Shown one piece after another: positions 1-5,598 of a stretch of 7,948 nucleotides of DNA. Every line of letters starts with the position of its first letter. The first letter of the stretch is position 1. This DNA comes from Clostridia bacterium (lineage in GTDB: Bacteria > Bacillota > Clostridia > UBA1381). The translations under genes were made by a program, and so were the position numbers. The DNA lies in contig JAFODX010000099.1 in the NCBI GenBank assembly GCA_017380475.1, positions 1 through 7,948 of the forward strand, read 5' to 3'. The notes beneath the pieces are model-generated. The model was not told where the DNA came from, did not search any database, and worked only from the letters and a program-made list of their open reading frames with translations.

Positions 1-168
1 AATAACATCCTCGCCGATACCTGCGCCAATGCCGTTATCAACAGCTACAAGGTACTTGTCAACGAGTTTGCCTTTTTCTATGCACTGAACAAGCATAAAT
101 TTGCAACCGATAAGCGATTCAAGCTTATGAGTTGAAACTACGCTTCCGTAAACTCTACCAATTATCAT
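1..168 (-). CDS. eutN: BMC-P pentameric shell vertex protein, EutN/CcmL family (3' end outside window)
   Basis: This is the N-terminal 56 residues of a shell vertex protein; the rest lies beyond the left edge. The start is the ATG at 168, preceded by AAAGGGTGA, and it reads MIIGRVYGSVVSTHKLESL and so on. The pattern of a short beta strand, G-x-V-x-G-[ST]-V-[VW]-[SA]-T-x-K, then L-x-G-x-K-[FL]-M-L-V-Q and V-A-V-D-x-x-G-A-G-x-G-E-x-V is typical of EutN/CcmL/PduN proteins, which are usually 85-100 residues. In the family, five copies form the caps that close the polyhedral BMC shell. It begins 22 nt after the pduL stop and is the last gene visible in the operon. Family assignment is firm; the C-terminus cannot be judged. 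Confidence 0.93.
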   Translation of the reverse strand, partial: MIIGRVYGSVVSTHKLESLIGCKFMLVQCIEKGKLVDKYLVAVDNGIGAGIGEDVI

Positions 169-190
169 AATGTTTCACCCTTTACGAACA

Positions 191-826
191 TTATTTAGCC
201 AATATCTTTATTATGTCACCTGTCTTAAGCGCGCAGGCATTCGCATCGTCTGTGTCGATATGCATTTCGGGCGTAAAGCTTTCGTGCACACGAACCTGGA
301 CATTAAAGAATCTTGTCGGCTTACCGGTCTCAACCTCTACATCAACAAGGTCGTTGTCCTTTACACCGTATTTTTCTGCAAGGTACGGCGGAAGGTGGAT
401 GTGACGGTTTGCGATGATGCAACACTCGTTAAGGAAAATACTTCCCTTAGGACCTACCATTGCCATGGGTGCAGAACCCTTTAGTTCTCCGGAAGGACGT
501 ACCGGCGGGCTGATTTTAAGTTTGAAAGTATCTGTTCTTGATACCTCTATCTGGCTTTCTTTTCTTACCGGTCCCAAAATTCTTACATTCTCAATTGAAC
601 GAAGATTCGGGCTTACGATTGTTACACATTCCTCTGCTGCCCACTGACCGCCCATAAGCTCTTTCTTCTTGTGAAGCTCATAGCCCTCGCCAAAAAGAGC
701 ATACAAATCCTTCTGGGACAGATGCACGTGTCTTGCAGAAACTCCTATTTTGATAACGTCTTCTGACTCTTTCTTCTTTAGTGTTTCAACAACCGCGTTA
801 GTAATCAATTCTTCTAATGATGCCAC
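191..826 (-). CDS. pduL: Phosphate propanoyltransferase PduL (BMC phosphotransacylase)
   Basis: PduL exchanges CoA and phosphate on an acyl group, so acyl-CoA from the aldehyde dehydrogenase becomes acyl-phosphate for ATP synthesis and CoA is recycled inside the compartment. The protein is 211 residues, normal for the family. Metal-ligand motifs are visible: H33 and H35 in SARHVHLS, E94, H142 and H144 in ANRHIHLPP, and H189 in EMHIDTDDANAC. Their spacing fits the two-zinc site of characterised PduL as I recall it, and R88 fits the conserved active-site Arg. Residues 2-19 (SLEELITNAVVETLKK) form an amphipathic helix typical of an encapsulation peptide. The start is GTG at 826 with AGGAGGG 8 nt upstream. 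An 86-nt spacer containing a strong hairpin separates it from the preceding shell gene. Confidence 0.97.
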   Translation of the reverse strand: MASLEELITNAVVETLKKKESEDVIKIGVSARHVHLSQKDLYALFGEGYELHKKKELMGGQWAAEECVTIVSPNLRSIENVRILGPVRKESQIEVSRTDTFKLKISPPVRPSGELKGSAPMAMVGPKGSIFLNECCIIANRHIHLPPYLAEKYGVKDNDLVDVEVETGKPTRFFNVQVRVHESFTPEMHIDTDDANACALKTGDIIKILAK

Positions 827-834
827 GATTAGTT

Positions 835-841
835 CCCTCCT
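835..841 (-). promoter_or_regulatory. Ribosome binding site fixing the GTG start of pduL
   Basis: AGGAGGG on the minus strand lies 8 nt before GTG at 826. No in-frame ATG has comparable spacing, so the non-ATG start is supported. Confidence 0.85.
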
Positions 842-864
842 GTTAGTTGTTTGCTTAATAGATG

Positions 865-898
865 TGCAGATACACGCCCGAAAAGGCGCATATCTGCA
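865..898 (-). other. Intercistronic RNA hairpin between the PduA-like shell gene and pduL
   Basis: In the minus-strand transcript two 14-nt arms (TGCAGATATGCGCC at 898-885 and GGCGTGTATCTGCA at 878-865) pair completely around a 6-nt loop, UUUUCG. Twelve pairs are Watson-Crick and two are adjacent G-U/U-G wobbles. Read from the plus strand those two pairs become C-A and A-C mismatches, so the full stem forms only in the operon's own mRNA. It starts 14 nt after the stop of the upstream shell gene. No U-run follows (CATCTATTAAGC), so a classical terminator is unlikely. An mRNA 3'-end stabiliser, processing site or partial attenuator is more plausible. Confidence 0.75.
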
Positions 899-912
899 AC
901 GTATTTATTCTA

Positions 913-1188
913 TTAAACTGTCGGCAAAATCTTTTCAACATCGCCGTGCGGACGCGGGATAACATGTACTGATACAAGCTCACCAAGTCTTGCACCTGCT
1001 GCTGAACCTGCGTCTGTAGCTGCCTGAACTGCACCAACGTCGCCTCTAACCATTACTGTTACAAGACCTGAACCGATTCTCTCTGTTCCGATAAGTGTAA
1101 CGTTAGCTGCCTTTACCATTGCATCTGCTGCCTCGATTGCTGCTACAAGACCTCTTGTCTCAACCATACCTAATGCTTCTACTGCCAT
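913..1188 (-). CDS. pduA: BMC-H hexameric shell protein, canonical PduA/PduJ type
   Basis: This 91-residue protein is a textbook single-BMC-domain shell hexamer. It reads [21 protein letters not shown] near the N-terminus, has the pore loop [10 protein letters not shown] (G39-S40-G41), then [15 protein letters not shown] and ends in [18 protein letters not shown]. Such proteins tile the BMC facets, and the GSG pore loop lines a small central pore for polar metabolites. The start is ATG at 1188 with AGGAGG 8 nt upstream (1197-1202). Unlike its neighbours it stands apart, with 94 nt of spacer before it and 86 nt after it, both containing hairpins. It is the best candidate for the most abundant facet protein. 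It could equally be called PduJ or EutM; these cannot be separated by reading. Confidence 0.96.
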   Translation of the reverse strand: MAVEALGMVETRGLVAAIEAADAMVKAANVTLIGTERIGSGLVTVMVRGDVGAVQAATDAGSAAGARLGELVSVHVIPRPHGDVEKILPTV

Positions 1189-1212
1189 TTTTTGTTCCTC
1201 CTATTTCTTTCC

Positions 1213-1225
1213 GGGCTTTTTGCCC
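1213..1225 (-). other. Small hairpin in the leader of the PduA-like shell gene
   Basis: GGGC and GCCC are separated by AAAAA in the minus-strand transcript, about 10 nt before the AGGAGG of the 913-1188 gene. The 4-bp GC stem is weak evidence alone. It is listed because it sits in an unusually long spacer with a second hairpin (1258-1274). Confidence 0.35.
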
Positions 1226-1257
1226 TAATTAACATTGTGAATATTGTTTTTTATCTT

Positions 1258-1274
1258 AAAACGCTTTGCGTTTT
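1258..1274 (-). other. Hairpin just after the tailed BMC-H gene
   Basis: AAAACGC and GCGTTTT form a perfect 7-bp stem around an AAA loop, 8 nt after the stop of the 1283-1702 gene. In the operon direction the 3' arm ends in UUUU and is followed by AAGAUAAAAAAC, so it could act as a weak, leaky terminator or an RNA-processing or stabilising element. The spacer to the next gene is 94 nt, against 13-33 nt elsewhere upstream. Confidence 0.5.
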
Positions 1275-1282
1275 AATTCGGT

Positions 1283-1702
1283 TTATTTGTTTTCCGTTTT
1301 CTTTGCTGTGCTCTTGCGTTTAGCGGTTGTTGCAGTGGTTTTCTTTGCCGGTGCTTTCTTTTCTTCTTTTACCGGTCCCACATATGTTGCCGCCGTTTCT
1401 GAGTTCGGCTTTTTCGCTTTCTTGTCAAGATGCAAGTACGGAAGTATTTCATTGTGCGGACGTGCTATTACTCTTGAAGCCTTGTAGCTTCCAAGCTCCT
1501 GTGCACGCTTCACACCTGCGTCTACTGACGCTTTTACTGCTGTAAGCTCGCCCGTTACTACTATTGTAACAAGTCTGCCGCCCAGCTTTCTTTCAGTTGC
1601 GGCGAATGTGACATCTGCAACCTTGCACATATCATCGAGCATTAAAATCGCATCGCCCAGGCCGCTTACCTCTACCATTCCTATTGAAAATTCAGCGCTC
1701 AT
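1283..1702 (-). CDS. BMC-H shell protein with a Lys/Ala/Thr-rich histone-H1-like C-terminal tail
   Basis: Residues 5-92 form one BMC domain: FSIGMVEVSGLGDAILMLDDM, then VTFAATERKLGGRLVTIVVTG, then AVKASVDAGVKRAQELGSYKASRVIARPHNEILPYL. The usual GSG pore loop is replaced by GGR (41-43), placing an Arg at or near the pore. Residues 94-139 are a low-complexity, presumably disordered tail with 14 lysines, one arginine and many Ala/Thr (APAKKTTATTAKRKSTAKK near the end), resembling histone H1 or bacterial HU-tail sequence. C-terminal extensions occur in other shell proteins such as PduK and EutK, but I do not recognise this one as either. The start is ATG at 1702 with AGAGGAGG 7 nt upstream. It is co-transcribed 14 nt after the 1717-1989 gene. 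Domain call is firm; the tail's role is unknown. Confidence 0.93.
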   Translation of the reverse strand: MSAEFSIGMVEVSGLGDAILMLDDMCKVADVTFAATERKLGGRLVTIVVTGELTAVKASVDAGVKRAQELGSYKASRVIARPHNEILPYLHLDKKAKKPNSETAATYVGPVKEEKKAPAKKTTATTAKRKSTAKKTENK

Positions 1703-1716
1703 TTTTCTGCCTCCTC

Positions 1717-1989
1717 TTAATAGAATGACGGAAGAATTTTTGCAACCGAGTCGTCCGGCTGGGGTATTACGTGTGTTGCGTAAACCTCGCCTACAGCCTC
1801 TGCTGCCGCTTTTCCTGCCGCTACTGCTGCTCTTACCGCTGCTACCTGACCTGTAACGATTACGTTTACAAGTCCTGAGCCGATTTTTACGGTGCCTATC
1901 AACTTAACATCTGCTGTCTTTGTCATCGCGTCAGTTGCGTCAATTGCCCCGGTAAGACTTCTTGTTTCAATCAATCCTAATGCCTGCAT
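1717..1989 (-). CDS. BMC-H hexameric shell protein, PduA/EutM-like paralog
   Basis: This 90-residue single BMC-domain protein reads [20 protein letters not shown], has the pore loop [12 protein letters not shown] (GSG at 37-39) and ends in [21 protein letters not shown]. Like the 913-1188 protein it should form flat hexamers in the facets. It is clearly a different sequence ([10 protein letters not shown] versus [10 protein letters not shown]), so the two were not just recently duplicated. The start is ATG at 1989. A TTG at 1995 extends the frame by two codons but sits only 3 nt after the Shine-Dalgarno AAGGAGG (1999-2005), whereas the ATG has 9-nt spacing. That Shine-Dalgarno overlaps the stop of the preceding shell gene, suggesting coupled translation. 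Confidence 0.95.
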   Translation of the reverse strand: MQALGLIETRSLTGAIDATDAMTKTADVKLIGTVKIGSGLVNVIVTGQVAAVRAAVAAGKAAAEAVGEVYATHVIPQPDDSVAKILPSFY

Positions 1990-1998
1990 TGGCAATCT

Positions 1999-2005
1999 CC
2001 TCCTT
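1999..2005 (-). promoter_or_regulatory. Ribosome binding site fixing the start at 1989 and overlapping the upstream stop codon
   Basis: AAGGAGG ends 9 nt before ATG 1989. Its first base is the last base of the TAA of the 2005-2346 gene, so the end of translation of one shell gene delivers ribosomes to the next. The spacing rejects the TTG at 1995. Confidence 0.85.
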
Positions 2006-2346
2006 TACGCGTTGTTTTTTATCTTTCCGACAATGTCACGGCCAACCGATGTACGTTCAGCCATTTTCTGTGTGTCCTTTGTCGGACCTGAGATAACGTG
2101 ACTGCAGATAACGCCCGAAACAGTGTTTGCAGCTTCTACTGCTGCATCAACTGCGGCTTTTACAGCTGATACCTCACCCTGTATCTTGATTGCCGTGATT
2201 AACGGAACCTCTACAGTTTCGGCATTTGCCGGCTTGTTTGTATCAATTGCGATAATTTTTACATCTGCTGCTTTTGCTGCTGCATCTGCCGCTGTTACCG
2301 CTGTTACAAAGCCGAACATTTCAACTATTCCGATTGCTTTGTTCAT
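2005..2346 (-). CDS. BMC-H shell protein with altered, lengthened pore-loop region
   Basis: This 113-residue protein has one BMC domain. The N-terminal half (KAIGIVEMFGFVTAVTAADAA, then AADVKIIAID) and the second half (ITAIKIQGEVSAVKAAVDAAVEAA, then VICSHVISGPTKDTQ) are standard. The segment that normally holds the GSG pore loop is replaced by a longer stretch at about residues 35-48 (DTNKPANAETVEVPL), with no GSG and net acidic charge. A C-terminal extension of about 20 residues (KMAERTSVGRDIVGKIKNNA) follows the fold. A changed pore implies a different permeability or binding role from its GSG-bearing neighbours. The start is ATG at 2346 with AGAGGT about 9 nt upstream. It is the first of four consecutive shell genes, 15 nt after the alcohol dehydrogenase. 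Confidence 0.93.
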   Translation of the reverse strand: MNKAIGIVEMFGFVTAVTAADAAAKAADVKIIAIDTNKPANAETVEVPLITAIKIQGEVSAVKAAVDAAVEAANTVSGVICSHVISGPTKDTQKMAERTSVGRDIVGKIKNNA

Positions 2347-2361
2347 AGTACGTTACCTCTT

Positions 2362-3570
2362 TTATTTATTTATGATGGCAATCTTCAAGCCCTTTTGCTC
2401 AAGATTAGTCTTAAGTGCTTCGTTGATTTCCTCAAGACCGTATCTGTGAGTGATAAGCTCCTTGATCGGAAGTCCTATAGCGATTGCACGCTTTAAGAAA
2501 TCGAATGTAGTTGCGTAATCTCTTAATGTGTAAACCCATGAACCAACGAGTGTGATTTCCTTTGCACACAAGTCGAAGTGCGGGTTGATTGTAGCATCGC
2601 CGCCGTTTATGAAGAAGCCAAGCTCGCAAAGTCCGCCGCCGCTTCTTATAAACTTATAGATGTTTGCGTGTGCTATGGGTGAACCTGTACACTGGAACGC
2701 GAAGTCTGCGTAGTATCCGCCGAAAGCGTCCTTTACTGCGTCTGCAAGTGCGTCAACACCCTTATGCTCCATAAAGTTTACAGTGTTATCAGCACCCATA
2801 CGCTTTGCAAACGCAAGTCTCTGCTCGTTACCGTCAACAGCTACGATGTTTTCGATACCCATTGTACGGAGAATTGCTATACAGATAAGACCGATAGGAC
2901 CACAACCCTGAACTACAACTCTTGAGTTGAATCTCAATATGTTTGTAAGTTTTGCACGCTCTACTGCGTGGATAAGTACTGCACACGGTTCGATAAGTAT
3001 TCTTGAATCAAGGTCAAGGTCACTTACGTTAAATACAGTTGAGCCGCCTCTTATTACCATATAGTCTGCAAACCAACCGTTGAGGTGAATGTCATCATCC
3101 GGAATAAGTCCGTAAACATCAGCACCGCCAACGTTCTGCTTGTTAAGGTCGAACATTGTGATGTCGGGGTTGTCGTTGAATATCATACAAGTAACAACCT
3201 TGTCACCAACGCCGAGGGGTTTACCTGCGCTGTCAACCTTTACGTTTTTACCAACCTTTACTACTTCACCTGTACCCTCGTGACCGAGAACTACGGGGAT
3301 AAGTGAGAACGGGTCGTTCTTGAACTCGTGAGCGTCTGTACCGCAGACACCGCAACCCTCTACCTTAACGAGGATATCATCGTCGCCAAGCTCGGGGATG
3401 GGGTATTCCTTGATTTCAAACTTACCGAGTTCTGTAAGTACTGCTGCCTTTGATGTTGCCGGTACTGCTCCTGTAGCTTTCGGAGCGGGAGCTGATGCAG
3501 GTGCTGAACCTGTCATTTCCTTAATTACCTGCTGGACCAATGCAGCGATTTCGTTTTCATTTATAGCCAT
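2362..3570 (-). CDS. Zinc-type (MDR) alcohol dehydrogenase with N-terminal encapsulation peptide
   Basis: This 402-residue medium-chain dehydrogenase has a GroES-like N-domain and a Rossmann C-domain. It should reduce the compartment aldehyde (lactaldehyde to 1,2-propanediol, or propionaldehyde to propanol) and regenerate NAD+ for the aldehyde dehydrogenase. Catalytic-zinc residues are visible: C76 in GCGVCGTDAHEF, H97-E98 in GHEGTGEV, and E194 with C196 in LIEPCA. The nucleotide motif is GCGPIG (222-227), with D246 in VAVDGN favouring NAD(H). The four-cysteine structural-zinc lobe is absent. Residues 2-21 form an amphipathic encapsulation helix followed by an Ala/Pro linker (SAPASAPAPKATGAVPA) of about 20 residues. 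The start is ATG at 3570. An upstream GTG at 3579 overlaps the Shine-Dalgarno itself and is rejected. Substrate is inferred from context. Confidence 0.94.
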   Translation of the reverse strand: MAINENEIAALVQQVIKEMTGSAPASAPAPKATGAVPATSKAAVLTELGKFEIKEYPIPELGDDDILVKVEGCGVCGTDAHEFKNDPFSLIPVVLGHEGTGEVVKVGKNVKVDSAGKPLGVGDKVVTCMIFNDNPDITMFDLNKQNVGGADVYGLIPDDDIHLNGWFADYMVIRGGSTVFNVSDLDLDSRILIEPCAVLIHAVERAKLTNILRFNSRVVVQGCGPIGLICIAILRTMGIENIVAVDGNEQRLAFAKRMGADNTVNFMEHKGVDALADAVKDAFGGYYADFAFQCTGSPIAHANIYKFIRSGGGLCELGFFINGGDATINPHFDLCAKEITLVGSWVYTLRDYATTFDFLKRAIAIGLPIKELITHRYGLEEINEALKTNLEQKGLKIAIINK

Positions 3571-3578
3571 ATCTGTCA

Positions 3579-3584
3579 CTCCTT
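3579..3584 (-). promoter_or_regulatory. Ribosome binding site fixing the alcohol dehydrogenase start at 3570
   Basis: AAGGAG lies 8 nt before ATG 3570. The alternative in-frame GTG at 3577-3579 includes the last G of this Shine-Dalgarno, so a ribosome bound here cannot start there. The annotated protein is therefore three residues shorter than the longest open frame. Confidence 0.85.
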
Positions 3585-3587
3585 TTC

Positions 3588-5009
3588 TTATATGATGTAC
3601 AAAGCGTCAGAAAGCACACATCTTCTTAATCTGGTAAAACTTCTGGGTGATGTAATACCCTCACCTGTAGGACCTGCGATTGTGAACGTTGTCCAACCCT
3701 CTGCATTGAAGCCGATACCGGCATAGCTGGGTGCGTTCTTTACGAAGATTGTTGTTTCAATTGCCTTTGCATACTGTGTCATATGATCAACATTCTTTGA
3801 ATGAAGATGTGCTGTATGACGGTTACCGTGCTCTGCCTTTACAGCCATTTCAACAGCTTCGTCGAAGTTGTTTACTCTTACTATCGGCAAAATCGGCATC
3901 ATGAGCTCTGTCTGAACGAATGCGTGTGAGAAGTCTGTTTCACAGATTATACATCTCATATCCTCAGGCACGTCTATGCCGAGCTGTGCAATGATTTTCT
4001 TTGCGTCACGGCCTACCCAGTCCTTATTGATTGTGCGGACTTTTTCGCCCTTCTTGTTCTCTGTCCAGACCAAAACTACATCTTCGAGTTTCTTTGTCTG
4101 TGCCGGAGTAAGAAGGTAAGCACCGTGCTTCTGCATATTATGTATAAGCTCATCTGCAATCTCTTTGAGTGCAAAAACTTCTTTTTCCGCAATACACGGA
4201 AGGTTATTATCGAATGTACAACCGTCAATGATGTCCTTTGCGGCTTTTCTGATGTCCGCTGTTTCATCAACGATTACCGGCGGGTTACCTGCACCTGCGC
4301 CGATAGCTTTCTTTCCTGATGAAAGAAGCATTTTTACAACGCCCGGACCGCCTGTTGCAACCAACAGCTTAACTGACGGATGGTTAACCATCATCTTTGA
4401 TGTGTCCATTGTCGGGTTAGCAACTGTTACTACTACGTTTTCCGGACCGCCTGCTGCAAGAACTGCTCTGTTTACAAGGTCAACTGCATATGCTGAAATC
4501 TTCTTTGCATGGGGGTGAGGGTTGAATACAACCGCATTACCGCCTGCAAGCATTCCTATACTGTTACAGATAACCGTACAGCTCGGATTTGTTGACGGTG
4601 TGATTGCACCGATTATGCCGTAGGGTGCCATCTCAACGAGTGTGAGACCGCCATCACCTGACATTGCACGTGTATCAAGATCCTCTGTACCCGGAGTTTT
4701 GTCTGCCACAAGATGATGCTTTAAAATCTTGTGGTATACATTACCCATCTTTGTATCCTCAACAGCAAGCTTTGCCATTGTTTCAGCCTCAGCGTGTGTG
4801 AGCTTTCTTATCTCTTTAATGATGTTCTCACGCTGTGCCTTGTTATATTTACGGAACTGTGTATATGCTTTATTTACAGCGTCAAGTGCCTCCTCCATGG
4901 TGTCAAAAACACCAAGCTGTTTACGGGGTGTGGGGAGCTTGACATCTGATAAATTCATTTCTGAAAGCACGTCTTTAACAAGCTGGCTTACTTTGTTTTC
5001 ATCTATCAC
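3588..5009 (-). CDS. pduP: CoA-acylating aldehyde dehydrogenase, PduP type, with N-terminal encapsulation peptide
   Basis: The enzyme oxidises an aldehyde (propionaldehyde or lactaldehyde here) with NAD+ and CoA to acyl-CoA. The 473-residue length fits PduP/EutE. Visible motifs: PYGIIGAITPSTNP (129-142), LLVATGGPGVVKMLLSSGKKAIG (215-237), GAGAGNPPVIVDETAD (237-252), the catalytic C272 in DNNLPCIAEKEV, and the C-terminal GPTGEGITSPRSFTRLRR (446-463) typical of acylating enzymes in BMCs. Residues 2-20 (IDENKVSQLVKDVLSEMNL) form an amphipathic encapsulation helix very like that of the neighbouring alcohol dehydrogenase. The start is GTG at 5009 with AAAGGAGG 7 nt upstream, overlapping the stop of the preceding gene. 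The two dehydrogenases are adjacent and likely share one NAD pool in the lumen. Exact aldehyde is inferred. Confidence 0.96.
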   Translation of the reverse strand: MIDENKVSQLVKDVLSEMNLSDVKLPTPRKQLGVFDTMEEALDAVNKAYTQFRKYNKAQRENIIKEIRKLTHAEAETMAKLAVEDTKMGNVYHKILKHHLVADKTPGTEDLDTRAMSGDGGLTLVEMAPYGIIGAITPSTNPSCTVICNSIGMLAGGNAVVFNPHPHAKKISAYAVDLVNRAVLAAGGPENVVVTVANPTMDTSKMMVNHPSVKLLVATGGPGVVKMLLSSGKKAIGAGAGNPPVIVDETADIRKAAKDIIDGCTFDNNLPCIAEKEVFALKEIADELIHNMQKHGAYLLTPAQTKKLEDVVLVWTENKKGEKVRTINKDWVGRDAKKIIAQLGIDVPEDMRCIICETDFSHAFVQTELMMPILPIVRVNNFDEAVEMAVKAEHGNRHTAHLHSKNVDHMTQYAKAIETTIFVKNAPSYAGIGFNAEGWTTFTIAGPTGEGITSPRSFTRLRRCVLSDALYII

Positions 5010-5016
5010 TTTGCTG

Positions 5017-5024
5017 CCTCCTTT
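5017..5024 (-). promoter_or_regulatory. Ribosome binding site fixing the GTG start of the aldehyde dehydrogenase
   Basis: AAAGGAGG lies 7 nt before GTG 5009 and overlaps the TAA (5023-5025) of the upstream gene. This supports the non-ATG start and translational coupling. Confidence 0.85.
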
Positions 5025-5565
5025 ATAGACTTAATCTTTCTTCAAGATACCGGACACCGAGCATTGAAAGCTCAATATCCTGCTCTTTTGTTCCGCCCGA
5101 CACTCCTACTGCCCCGACAAGCTCTCCGTTTATGAATAACGGATTACCGCCGCCCAAAAGAAGAATTCCGTTTCCGTTTGAAAGTCCGTCAAATATTCCG
5201 CCACGTGATTCGGCAAGAGCTTTTTCGGTTGGCATCTTAAGTGCCGCCGCCGTATATGCTTTATCCTGTGCCGCAGAAATTGATGCTAAGTACGAATTAT
5301 CCATAGCCTCAAACGCCACAAGTCTGCCGTCGGCATTTACTACAGAAATAACTGCGTTTATGCCCATACCCTCTGCACCTTTTTCAACGCAGTAGACTAT
5401 CTCCTTTGCGAGTGCAAGTGTGAGATACGGTCTTGTGCCGGTTATCTGTTTTTTTACAGTCTTTTTTTCTTCTTTTATATATGTAGGTTCTTTTACGGAC
5501 GGTTCGGGGGGTGTAGCGCCCGTATTATTCGCAATTTGTGACAATAGCTCGTCAATTGTTTTCAT
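5023..5565 (-). CDS. GlcG/HbpS-family (PduO C-terminal-like) protein with N-terminal extension
   Basis: Residues about 46-180 match the GlcG/HbpS or 'haem-degrading' domain, also found as the C-terminal domain of PduO: PYLTLALAKEIVYCVEKGAEGMG, VVNADGRLVAFEAMDN (75-90), DKAYTAAALKMPT (101-113), GGGNPLFINGELVGAVGVSGG (138-158) and EQD (161-163). Family members bind haem or related cofactors, but the role in BMCs is not settled. The cobalamin adenosyltransferase domain of true PduO is absent, so a B12-synthesis role is not supported. The first 16 residues (MKTIDELLSQIANNTG) look like a short encapsulation helix, followed by a charged, Pro/Lys-rich linker to about residue 45. The start is ATG at 5565 with a weak AAGGGG upstream. 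It lies between aldolase (33 nt) and aldehyde dehydrogenase (13 nt). Confidence 0.9.
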   Translation of the reverse strand: MKTIDELLSQIANNTGATPPEPSVKEPTYIKEEKKTVKKQITGTRPYLTLALAKEIVYCVEKGAEGMGINAVISVVNADGRLVAFEAMDNSYLASISAAQDKAYTAAALKMPTEKALAESRGGIFDGLSNGNGILLLGGGNPLFINGELVGAVGVSGGTKEQDIELSMLGVRYLEERLSL

Positions 5566-5598
5566 AACGGTGCCGCCCCTTGTCCTTTAAGTCTCTTA

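Noticed and set aside
170..484. Plus-strand open frame of 104 codons opposite pduL
   Set aside because: It lies entirely inside the firmly identified pduL on the other strand, has no convincing ribosome binding site and its translation resembles no protein family. The same applies to all other plus-strand frames here.
1993..1995. TTG as the start of the shell gene ending at 1717
   Set aside because: It is only 3 nt from AAGGAGGAGA's core; the ATG at 1989 has 9-nt spacing and gives the standard BMC-H N-terminus.
3577..3579. GTG as the alcohol dehydrogenase start
   Set aside because: It overlaps the Shine-Dalgarno AAGGAG; the ATG at 3570 has ideal 8-nt spacing.
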